From: Streptomyces sp. Tue 6430
GTDB lineage: Bacteria; Actinomycetota; Actinomycetes; Streptomycetales; Streptomycetaceae
Assembly (NCBI GenBank): GCA_021568835.1
Contig: JAKGSH010000010.1
Location: 5,332,001-5,396,000 of the forward strand
Direction of reading: 5' to 3'
DNA: 64,000 bases
Shown: piece after piece, positions 20,689-29,200 of the stretch
Numbering within the stretch: the first letter of the stretch is position 1
Layout of the letters: every line of letters begins with the position of its first letter
Notes under the pieces: model-generated
What the model was told of the DNA's origin: nothing
Databases searched by the model: none
Seen by the model: the letters and a program-made list of their open reading frames with translations, nothing else
Program-made: the position numbers and the translations under genes

Positions 20689-20779
20689 CGTCCGGATCGG
20701 TCCGGGACCCGGGCGGCGGGAGTCACGCCCCGGCCCCGGACCGGTCCGGACGAGAACGCCCGGGGCTGCCCGGGTTCTC
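20689..20779 (+). terminator. Double hairpin after the WXG100 pair
   Basis: An 18-base imperfect inverted repeat (20689-20706 against 20735-20752, one mismatch) is followed at once by a second stem (20752-20779: GAGAA and CCCGGG pairing with CCCGGG and TTCTC, with a small bulge). This may terminate or attenuate transcription or stabilise the upstream esx message. Confidence 0.6.
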
Positions 20780-20881
20780 CTTCCGTCCGCGTCGGAGGGA
20801 GGACCCCGGCGCCCGGGAGCGTGATCGGCGGCAGGCGCCGCCCCCCATCCCGTCCGGCACCAAGCGGCAGGAGAGCGTCCG

Positions 20882-21373
20882 ATGGCCGGTGAGAAGGCCG
20901 ACGTCAAGCATTTCGACCTCAAGCAGATGGAGAACTTCCGGGACTTCGAGGTGGATCCGGTGTACAAGGCCGCGAAGAGGCACCGTGAGGTGGGCGACGA
21001 GAACGCCGGGACCCGCCCGCTCGGCCACCTCATCGACGGCCACACCACCCCGGACAACCTCGCCCAGGACAAGCAACTCCTGCGCATCGGCCGGATGGTC
21101 ACCGAAACCCTCGTCTCCGGACCGAGCCTGATCGCGGACATCCGCACCGCGGCCGAGGCCGTCGACAAGCTGCTCGGTGACCAGATGAAGCTCTTCAGCG
21201 AGATGAGGGAGGCGCTCACCGAGACCATCAAGGAGGCCAACGAGACCAAGGACAAGAACCTGGACGCGATCAACGCCCAGACGCTGCTCCAGACCTTCGA
21301 CGAGGTCGACGAACTCACCGCCGGCGGCTCCGGCGGTTCTGGAGGCTCCGGCGGTTCGAAAAAGAACGGCTGA
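20882..21373 (+). CDS. Helical T7SS-linked small protein (WXG-like superfamily, no WXG motif)
   Basis: The protein has 163 residues, with ATG after CAGGAGAG. It is predominantly helical and charged, with a long second half (SLIADIRTAAEAVDKLLGDQ and TIKEANETKDKNLDAINAQ) and a Gly/Ser tail. The segment ETKDKNLDAI resembles DTRDRNLEDI in the gene at 25759, suggesting both belong to one family. Each lies upstream of a very large probable T7SS cargo gene, as known partner proteins do for LXG toxins. A chaperone or co-secretion role for the WKG protein that follows is inferred. Confidence 0.7.
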   Translation: MAGEKADVKHFDLKQMENFRDFEVDPVYKAAKRHREVGDENAGTRPLGHLIDGHTTPDNLAQDKQLLRIGRMVTETLVSGPSLIADIRTAAEAVDKLLGDQMKLFSEMREALTETIKEANETKDKNLDAINAQTLLQTFDEVDELTAGGSGGSGGSGGSKKNG

Positions 21374-21498
21374 GACCGCGCCGCGCGGACCGGTGGGCCC
21401 ACGAGGCCGGCCCGTCCGCGGGCACACCATCCGGCCGCACCCCCGCATGAGGGAACGGTGCGCCGGCCCGGACCACAACCGACCAGAAAGGGCGTCAG

Positions 21499-24400
21499 GT
21501 GCCCAAGGGCTACGATCCCAACTCCGTCGCCAACATCGACAAGTTCGACAACGCGGGCGACCCGTCGAGCGACACCTGGGCCACCCTGGTCACCCACATC
21601 ACCGGCTACCCGGTGCCGGACCGCAACACGGTCTTCGACACGCTGCGCTCCGACAACGGCGGCAAGCTCTTCCGGATGGGCATCAAGGAACGCAACCTCA
21701 CCATGCTCGTCAAGGACTCCGGCTTCCTGATGGACAAGGGCGAGGACTACGACATCTGGTTCTTCGACAGCGGCGAGAAGCGGTCGATCATGCAGGCCAG
21801 GATCGTCTTCGAGGGCCGGGTGAAGGTCGACGACAAGGTCATCTTCGCCGACCCCGGCTCCGACGACGTCAACAACGCACAGGTCCGCGAGGGCAACGAG
21901 TTCAAGGACTACCACGGGGACAAGTTCAGCACCATCCCGCTCGCCCGGTACATGAACGGGCCGCGGGCGGCGCTCCTCGCCCTGCTGAAGGGCAACACGC
22001 GGGACGCCCGGTTCAGCAACCTGGGCGTGCCCGACGCCGACGTGGTGGACCTGGAGTCCTTCCACACCACCGGAGAATCCTTCGACTTCGCCGCGAAGTT
22101 CTTCAAGGACCACGCGGTGGTGCTGAAGGACTGGGAGGACCGTTTCGGCCGGGACGACGCGAGCTGGAAGGGCGAGGCGGCGGAGGTCTTCCGCGGCCTG
22201 CTGACGAAGATCCGCGAGAACTACGACAGCTACGTCGAGACGTTCAACTCCTCGCCCACCGCCGGTGACGACGCCGGAACCGGCGACACGGTGTACTCGC
22301 GCGCCCTGTCGCTGGGCCGCACGTACCTGGAGAACGCCGCCAGGGAACTGCTGGAGAAGTGGCTGGCCTGGGCCAAGTCCCCCTATTACGACCCGCACCG
22401 GGTGCTGCGCTACGTCCTGGACGACCTCGCCCAGTGGGTGGACGAGAACAACGTCGCCAAGACGAAACTCACGTCGCACACCAACCGCGCCTCCTCGTAC
22501 GTCACGCACAGCCCGCAGGCGGGCTTCTCCCAGGTGCACCCGGACTACGGTGACCTCACCGACATCGCGAACTGGGCGAAGATCGGCGACAAGGCGGTCA
22601 AGATCTGGAACCAGGGCGTCGCCGAGTACCTGGGCAAGCCCGCCGCCAAGGTGCAGTCCGACCTGAACAACCACTTCCTCGACCTCGGCAAGGACTTCTC
22701 GTCGAACGTGCCCGAGCCGAAGTCGACCAGCACGGCCTCGCAGGAGTACGAGGAGCGCAAGCTCAAGGAGCAGCAGGAGGAGATCAACCGGCAGAACGAG
22801 GAGAACCGCAAGTACCAGGACGAGCTGCGCGAGGAGCAGGAGCGGCAGCGCGAGGAGGACCGCAAGTACCAGGAGGAACTGCGCGCGGAGCAGAACCGGC
22901 AGCGCGAGGAGGACCGCAAGTACCAGGACGAGCTGCGCGAGGAGCAGAAGCGCGAGCAGGAGGACGCCAAGCGCCTCCAGGAGGACCTGCGCAACGAGCA
23001 GAACCAGCAGCGCGAGGAGGACCGTCAGTACCAGGACGAGCTGCGCGAGGAACAGCGGCTCGCCCAGGAGGAGGCCGAACGCGAGGCGGAGGAGCAGCGC
23101 AAGGCCGTGCAGGAGAGCCTCGGCGGCCTCAACGACCCGAACGCGCTGAACGAGCAGAGCCTCGGCAGCCTCGACGACCTGCTGAACCGGAACAACCTCA
23201 CCACCGAGAGCCCCGGCGACCTCGGCGGCGGACAGGGTGGGACGAACGGCGCCGTCGACGACGTGGTCAACCAGAACCTCGGCGGTCTCGGCGGCCTGAA
23301 CACCGGCGGCGTCTCCCTCAGGACCCCGACCGGCGGCCGGACCCAGTTCGACGACGGCAAGCTCTCCACCGACTTCCCGGACGGCAGCAGGACCAGTTTC
23401 GACCCCGACAGCGGGGTGCTCACGACCACGCGTCCGGACGGTTCGACGACGACGACCGACCTGGGCGACGGCCTGAAGGTGACCAACCCGGACGGTTCGG
23501 TGACCTCTCTGGGCGACGACGGGAAGCTGACCACCACGTTCCCCGACGGCACGGTCCAGAAGGTCGACCCGGCGACCGGCCAGACGGTCACCACCAAGCC
23601 CGACGGCACCACCACCACGACCGACCTGGGCAGCCTCGACGGTCTCAACAGCGGCCTGCGGGACGGTGTCCTCGACACTCCGACCGGCGGCAGCACCGAA
23701 CTGACCAGCGGCGGTGACGTGATCACCGAGCTCCCGGACGGCAGCAGGACCGGTTTCGACCCCGACAGCGGGGTGCTCACGACGACCAACCCGGACGGTT
23801 CGACGACGACGGCCGACCTGGGTGACGGCCTGAAGGTGACCAACCCGGACGGTTCGGTGACCTCGCTGGGCGACGACGGGAAGCTGACCACCACGTTCCC
23901 CGACGGCACGGTCCAGAAGGTCGACCCGGCGACCGGCCAGACGGTCACCACCAAGCCCGACGGCACCACCACCACCGAGAACCTGGGCAGCCTGGGCAAC
24001 CTCAACGGGCAGAACGGCCTGGGGAACCTGGGCGACCTCAACGGCCAGAACGGCCTGGGGAACCTGGACGACATCAACACCGACCTGCCCACCGAGTCCA
24101 CCGGCGACCTGGGCGACCTCGGGAACCTCAACGGCGGCGACCGGTCCGGCCTGGAGACTCCGACAGGCGGCCACACCGCACTCGACGACGGTGACTTCAC
24201 CACCACCTTCGCGAACGGCGGCAAGGCCACCTTCGACCCCGACACCGGGCTGCTCACCAGCACCCGCCCGGACGGCACCACCACGGTCACCGACCTCACC
24301 CACGGGGCCAAGGTGACCAACCCGGACGGCTCCACCACCGTCCTCGACAACGGCCGACTGACCACGACCTTCCCGGACGGCAGCAAGCAGAGCATCGACC

Positions 24401-25122
24401 CGGAGACCGGCGTCGTCACCGTCACCGACCCGCAGGGCGGCACCAGGACGGTGGACCTGCACGACCTCGACCCGATCCGCACCATCGGTGACTCCGACCT
24501 GTCGGACCTGCTCGGCGGCAGGAACGGAACGGGCGGCGGCGGCACCACCACCCGGGACCTCTCGCTCTCCGACCTCGGCCTGGGCGGCGGCGCCGGCTCC
24601 GCGGGCGTCGGCGGAGGTTCCGCGGGCGTCGGGGGAGGCTTCTCCGGGACGGACTCCCTCACCCAGGGCGGCACCGGCGGAACCGGCGACGCCGCACCCC
24701 TCTCGGACGGTGCCGCCGCCGGTGCCGGCGTCGGCGCGGGCGCCTCGCTCGCCGCGGCCACCGCCCCCGGGGCCCCGGGCACCCCCGGCACTCCCGGGTC
24801 CCCGGGCATGCCGATGGGCGGCATGGGCGGCACGGGCGCGGGCGGCGACAAGGGCAACGGGGAGCGGGTGCGCGCCGTACTGGTCGACGCGGTGGAGGAG
24901 AGCGAGCGCCGCAACCGCCGGCGGCGCAGCCCGTGGCACCGTCAGGAGGACAGCGACACCTTCCTGGCGCCGGCCTCCCGGGTGGCGACCACCGGCGGCG
25001 ACGTCCCGGAGGAGGAGACGGCGCCCGGCCGCAGGCCCACCAGTTCCGCCGACTACCTGGAGGAGGACGCGGACGTGTGGGGCACCGAGGAGGGCGGAAC
25101 CCCGGCAGTCATCGGGCGGTGA
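21499..25122 (+). CDS. Large WKG-containing T7SS substrate with coiled coil and PDG repeats (AAWKG-like family)
   Basis: The protein has 1,207 residues, GTG start at 21499 with AGAAAGG 7 bases upstream. Domains in order: an N-terminal globular part (1-200); a WXG-like hairpin with Trp223 in DASWKGEAAEVF; a helical region; a charged coiled coil at about 412-537 built on REEDRKYQDELREEQ repeats; a Gly/Leu/Asn-rich hinge; then repeats at about 610-990 of the type TTFPDGTVQKVDPATGQTVT and TRPDGSTTTTDLGDGLKVT, likely a beta-solenoid; and a Gly-rich then acidic C-terminus. The WKG motif and order match the actinobacterial group I know as AAWKG proteins. No toxin domain is recognised, so it may be a structural or adhesin-type cargo. 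Confidence 0.8.
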   Translation: MPKGYDPNSVANIDKFDNAGDPSSDTWATLVTHITGYPVPDRNTVFDTLRSDNGGKLFRMGIKERNLTMLVKDSGFLMDKGEDYDIWFFDSGEKRSIMQARIVFEGRVKVDDKVIFADPGSDDVNNAQVREGNEFKDYHGDKFSTIPLARYMNGPRAALLALLKGNTRDARFSNLGVPDADVVDLESFHTTGESFDFAAKFFKDHAVVLKDWEDRFGRDDASWKGEAAEVFRGLLTKIRENYDSYVETFNSSPTAGDDAGTGDTVYSRALSLGRTYLENAARELLEKWLAWAKSPYYDPHRVLRYVLDDLAQWVDENNVAKTKLTSHTNRASSYVTHSPQAGFSQVHPDYGDLTDIANWAKIGDKAVKIWNQGVAEYLGKPAAKVQSDLNNHFLDLGKDFSSNVPEPKSTSTASQEYEERKLKEQQEEINRQNEENRKYQDELREEQERQREEDRKYQEELRAEQNRQREEDRKYQDELREEQKREQEDAKRLQEDLRNEQNQQREEDRQYQDELREEQRLAQEEAEREAEEQRKAVQESLGGLNDPNALNEQSLGSLDDLLNRNNLTTESPGDLGGGQGGTNGAVDDVVNQNLGGLGGLNTGGVSLRTPTGGRTQFDDGKLSTDFPDGSRTSFDPDSGVLTTTRPDGSTTTTDLGDGLKVTNPDGSVTSLGDDGKLTTTFPDGTVQKVDPATGQTVTTKPDGTTTTTDLGSLDGLNSGLRDGVLDTPTGGSTELTSGGDVITELPDGSRTGFDPDSGVLTTTNPDGSTTTADLGDGLKVTNPDGSVTSLGDDGKLTTTFPDGTVQKVDPATGQTVTTKPDGTTTTENLGSLGNLNGQNGLGNLGDLNGQNGLGNLDDINTDLPTESTGDLGDLGNLNGGDRSGLETPTGGHTALDDGDFTTTFANGGKATFDPDTGLLTSTRPDGTTTVTDLTHGAKVTNPDGSTTVLDNGRLTTTFPDGSKQSIDPETGVVTVTDPQGGTRTVDLHDLDPIRTIGDSDLSDLLGGRNGTGGGGTTTRDLSLSDLGLGGGAGSAGVGGGSAGVGGGFSGTDSLTQGGTGGTGDAAPLSDGAAAGAGVGAGASLAAATAPGAPGTPGTPGSPGMPMGGMGGTGAGGDKGNGERVRAVLVDAVEESERRNRRRRSPWHRQEDSDTFLAPASRVATTGGDVPEEETAPGRRPTSSADYLEEDADVWGTEEGGTPAVIGR
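23335..24460 (+). repeat. In-gene beta-repeats (PDG units)
   Basis: Three long units are visible starting near 23335, 23690 and 24160. Each has FDPDSGVLTTT, PDGSTTT, KVTNPDGS and TTFPDG elements. The first two are almost identical at DNA level over 23460-23630 and 23818-23985, indicating recent duplication. Confidence 0.8.
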
Positions 25123-25301
25123 CCGGTGCGGCTTCTCCGCGCGGTCGCCGGGAGAGACGAATCCCACCCGGCCCCGATTTCTCCGTCGGGCCGCCACCAG
25201 GCAAGATCAGCAGGGCAGTTGATGAACCGAAGTCCGGGGCCGGACGTCCCGACCGTGGGCCGGGACATCCGGGAGAGCGACGAAGAAGGGGCGGGACGGG
25301 C

Positions 25302-25756
25302 GTGACGGAACCGCTGGAGAAGCGCCTGGAGAAGGCGATGGCCGAACTCCAGGCGGCCCAGGAGGCGTTGGCGCGCACCGAGCGCGAGCTGCGGCAGGCC
25401 TCGTTCGCGGTGCTCTCCTCCGACCGCGCGGTCCGCGCCACCGTGGGCCCGCAGGGTGAGCTGACCGGGATCGAGTTCCTGGAGAACAAGTACCGCGGCA
25501 TGTCCCCCAGGAGCTGGCCGCCAGTGTCCTGGAGGCCGCGGGCGCGGCGCGGCTGAAGATGAACCGGCACGTGATGAAGGCCATGGCGCCCTTCACCGAG
25601 CCGAGCGCCGAGGTGCCGGAGCTGAAGGGCTTCGAGCTGGACTGGGAGCACATCTTCGGCCCGGCCGTACTGCAGGAGGACGACGAGGACACGGCCCGCG
25701 ACGGCCGGGCCACGCCCGCCTGGCGGGACGCCCTCGGCGACGACGGGGAGGACTGA
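25302..25756 (+). CDS. YbaB/EbfC family protein (EspL-like), T7SS-linked; one apparent frameshift
   Basis: The GTG at 25302 begins MTEPLEKRLEKAMAELQAAQ. The fold is a short YbaB-type protein: helix, then a strand pair (AVRATVGPQGELTGIEFLEN), then helix (ELAASVLEAAGAARLKMNRH). The frame breaks at the C run 25504-25508; one added C reads GMSPQELAASVLEAAGAARL and gives 151 residues. YbaB proteins bind nucleoid DNA, while the ESX-1 relative EspL is a cytosolic factor for substrate stability, which suits this location. It ends two bases before the next ATG. Confidence 0.78.
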
Positions 25757-25758
25757 CG

Positions 25759-26142
25759 ATGGGTGAGCGGTACTACGCCGACCCCCAGCGCATCGAGGCC
25801 CTCGCGCGACAGCTCGAGGAGATCGGCACCCTGGCCAGGAGCGTGACCGAGGAGTTCCTCGACGAGCTGGCCCCCACGGTCGGGTGGCCGGGAACCTCGG
25901 GCGAGTTCGCCGAGAAGGCCAAACCGCAGGAGCAGAAGGAGCGGCAGACCACCAAGGAGACCATGATGGCCATCCGTGACGCGCTGGTGGAGATCACCGA
26001 CGCCACGGTCGGCCAGGTCCGGATGATGAAGGACACCCGCGACCGCAACCTCGAGGACATCGAGCGGAGCAACAGCCGGATCGACACCCACGGGCTGAAC
26101 GGCGACGGCGACGGCGGCTCGTCCGGGCATGGCCGCCGCTGA
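25759..26142 (+). CDS. WXG-type helical partner protein
   Basis: The protein has 127 residues. It reads YYADPQRIEALARQLEEIG, a turn with GWPGTSGEF (a W-x-G), then a long second helix with RQTTKETMMAIRDALVEI and a Gly-rich tail. It sits between the YbaB-like gene and the giant gene, the usual place of dedicated WXG/Lap partners for large T7SS toxins, so it may escort the giant protein to the channel. Confidence 0.8.
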   Translation: MGERYYADPQRIEALARQLEEIGTLARSVTEEFLDELAPTVGWPGTSGEFAEKAKPQEQKERQTTKETMMAIRDALVEITDATVGQVRMMKDTRDRNLEDIERSNSRIDTHGLNGDGDGGSSGHGRR

Positions 26143-26155
26143 CCCCCGCTCCGCA

Positions 26156-26185
26156 GGCCGCTCCCGCACCACGCCGGGAGCGGCC
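26156..26185 (+). terminator. Strong hairpin in front of the giant gene
   Basis: Perfect 11-bp arms (GGCCGCTCCCG at 26156-26166 and its complement at 26175-26185) enclose an 8-nt loop between the WXG partner stop and the giant-gene start. It could act as an attenuator or terminator limiting expression of the 24.6-kb gene, or as an mRNA 5' stabiliser. Confidence 0.6.
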
Positions 26186-26223
26186 GCCCCGTCCTGCCCG
26201 CGCGACCTCGGGGACGGCCCCCG

Positions 26224-29200
26224 GTGAGCATCCAGCCGTCGCCCGAGGTCAACGCGATGATCTTCATCCTCACCGGGGAGAGGCTCATCGACGCCGACGA
26301 GGACCTCGCGTACGAGAGCCGCCGGCCCTACTCCGGCCTCGGCCGCAAGGTCGACCGGCTCTCCTCGCTGATCGACAAGTCGGTCCACGACATCGCCCGG
26401 TCGATGCCGGACGACCTCTCCAAGTCGTACGCCAGGGCGATGGGCATGCTCATCGACGACCAGGGCAAGAACTACCTGCGCGAGTTCGCCGGGCAGCTCG
26501 ACAAGATCGCCGAGGGCCGGCGCAAGACCTCCATGGACATCATGGAGTCCAAGTGGCAGGTCATCGCCGAGGTCATCCGGCTGCTCATCGAGATCGCCAT
26601 CTACCTGGCGATGTCCTTCTTCACCGGCGGCGCCACGGCCAGCCAGATCATGATGGCCAAGCTGCGCAGCCGGTTCATGATCCTCACCACCCTCAGCCAC
26701 CTGCTCCAGCGGCTGCACCTCGCGCCCTCGCTGACCGAGGCGTTCCAAGAGGCGTTCATGACCTTCGCGGTGCGGCTGGCGATGATGAACTTCGCCCCGA
26801 AGGGCCGCCGCCCCGACCGCTTCGACTGGAACGACATCCTCAAGTCCGCCGCGTTCGGCGCCGCGGCGGGATTCTTCACCAGCGTCTTCGACGACGTCGC
26901 GAGGAAGATCGTCAAGGGCTACGACAACAACTACCTGAAGAACGAGTCGGACCTCGGCTTCAAGAAGAACCCGAACCCCCACCCCACCCCGAAGCCCGAG
27001 TTCAAGAACAACGGCCCCGGTCCCGGCTCCAAGCCCGACCCCGCACCGAACCCCGGCGGCCCCGGCAACCGGCCCGACCCCGACCCGTACGGCGGCGGCC
27101 CCCGCCCCGGGAACAACACGCCGATCACCTTCCGGGACACCCCGCTGTCGTTCCGCAACAACCCCACCCTGTGGCGGAACAACCAGATCCTGCGCCACAA
27201 CGCCGACCGGCCGGGCGCGGTGGCCGGGCACTACGGCCTCAAGGGCACGTCCGACTTCGTCGCCGCCGGCGCCGGCGAGAGCGCCGGGGAGATCCTCATC
27301 AAGGGTGCTTACGACGGCGACTGGTCCACCAACTGGACCACGTTCGTCGGCGCGGGCCTCAGCAGCCAGGTCGAGGGCACGCTCAGCGGCACCGCCCTGA
27401 ACACCGGCGCCGAACTGCGCCACGCCGTCGACAAGTTGCGCAACCAGCCGCCGCCCACCGTCTCCGGCGACGCCGACCGGGCCGGGGACACCGGCGACAC
27501 CTCGCGCTCCGGCGGCGCCGACGGCCCCTCCCGCCCGGACACCACGGACGGCGGCGGCACCGTACCCACCTCGAGCACCGGGCCCGCCTCGGGCACCGGT
27601 CCTGTCCCGAGCACCGGGCCGGGCGGCGTCACCGGCAGCCAGTCGCCGCCGCCGCACGTGGGGGAGAACCCGCCGTCCCACGTCGGGGAGAACCCGTCGC
27701 CCCACACGACGCCGGCCCCGCCGTCGTACTCCCCGGGCCCGCTGCCCGTGACGGCCGCCGAGAACCAGCTGTGGCAGCAGGTCCACGACGGTCCCGCGGA
27801 AGCGCGCGAGCAGGCCCTGCGCGACCTCGCCGCCCTGCGCGGCTCCCCGCCGCCCGGCAGCACCGAGATCGGCGTCCGCGACGGCCTGCACGGCGACCTG
27901 TCCCAACGTCCCGAGATCCGGGTGGTGCCGGCCGGGAACAGCCCCGCCGCCGAGAGCGACGCCGACGCGGTGCGCCGCGCCCTCGACGGCTTCGGCACCC
28001 CGGTCACGGTGGAGACCCCGCTCGACCGGGGAACCGGCGGGCCCGCCGGTTCCGACGGCACGGGTTCACCCCAGGGGCCCGGCACCGGCGTGGGCACCGG
28101 CACCGGCACTGGCACCGGCGTGGGGGACGGCTCCGGGGTGGCTCCGGGGGCCGGCATCGGCACCGGGTCGGCCACTGGCACGGGCGTCGGCTCCGGGGTG
28201 GCTCCGGGGGCCGGCACCGGGACCGGGTCGGCCACTGGCACGGGCGTCGGCACTGGATCGGCGACCGGCACCGCCACCGGATCGGGCACCGCCACCGGAT
28301 CGGGCGCCGGCACCGGCTCCGGTGGCCGGGCAGGAGGCGTTCCCGCGACGGGAGGCAACCCGGCCGCCTCCGGGCCGCAGGCGCAGAGCACCCGTGCCCC
28401 GGACGGCACGGCCCCGGCGGATGGTTCCCGGAACCCGGCGGAGGAGGCCGATCCGCACACCACCGCGGCCCCGCGGGCCGATTCCCCGCCGGAGGTCACG
28501 TCCCCCACGGCGTCCACGTCCTCTCCGGACGGCAGCACCTCATCGGGGACCGCCGGTCCTCCGGAGACCGGCCCGTCCTCCGGGACCACCCCCCTGCCGG
28601 ACGCCGCCGACCTCACCACCGCTCCGCCCCGGGTCGCCACCAGCGGGTCGTACGTGGACGCGGGCACCGGCACGGACGCGGGCACCGGCACGGACGCGGG
28701 CACCGGCGGGGTCCGTGACGCAGCCGGCGTGAGCGGTGACGTGCGGGGCGGTCCCGCCCCGGTCGGCGACTCCGCCTCCCCGGAGACGTCTTCGCTGACG
28801 GTCGTGGTCTCTCCGACGCCTCCGCCGGGGGAGGCGTCGCCGCAGGCCGCCGAACTGCTGGACGGGGCCGGGACGGACCGGGCCGTGGTGCTGGGTCCGG
28901 CGGTCACGTCGGACGGGGCGGGACGCCCGGTGCGCGCCGCCGTGGAACTGACCCGCGAGGGGCCGGGCGCCCCGGTCCGGGTCCGCCCGCTCGCCGGCCC
29001 GCCGTCCGCCGCGCCGACAGACGGCACCGCGGCCGACCCGGATGCCGCGAACGCCCCGTACGGCGTCGACACCCCGGTCACCACGAGCTCCGCCGACTTC
29101 GCGTTCCCCGGCGCCGACGTCCTGCTGCCGCTCGCCGACGCCCTCGGCGTGGCTCCCGACCCGGCGCCCCGCCCCGTCACCGAGAGCACCGCGGGGTCCG

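Noticed and set aside
20497..25197. Long open minus-strand frame opposite the WKG gene
   Set aside because: Its Val/Leu-rich repeats mirror the plus-strand codons, as expected for an antisense shadow in high-GC DNA. The plus-strand protein has clear motifs and a ribosome site.
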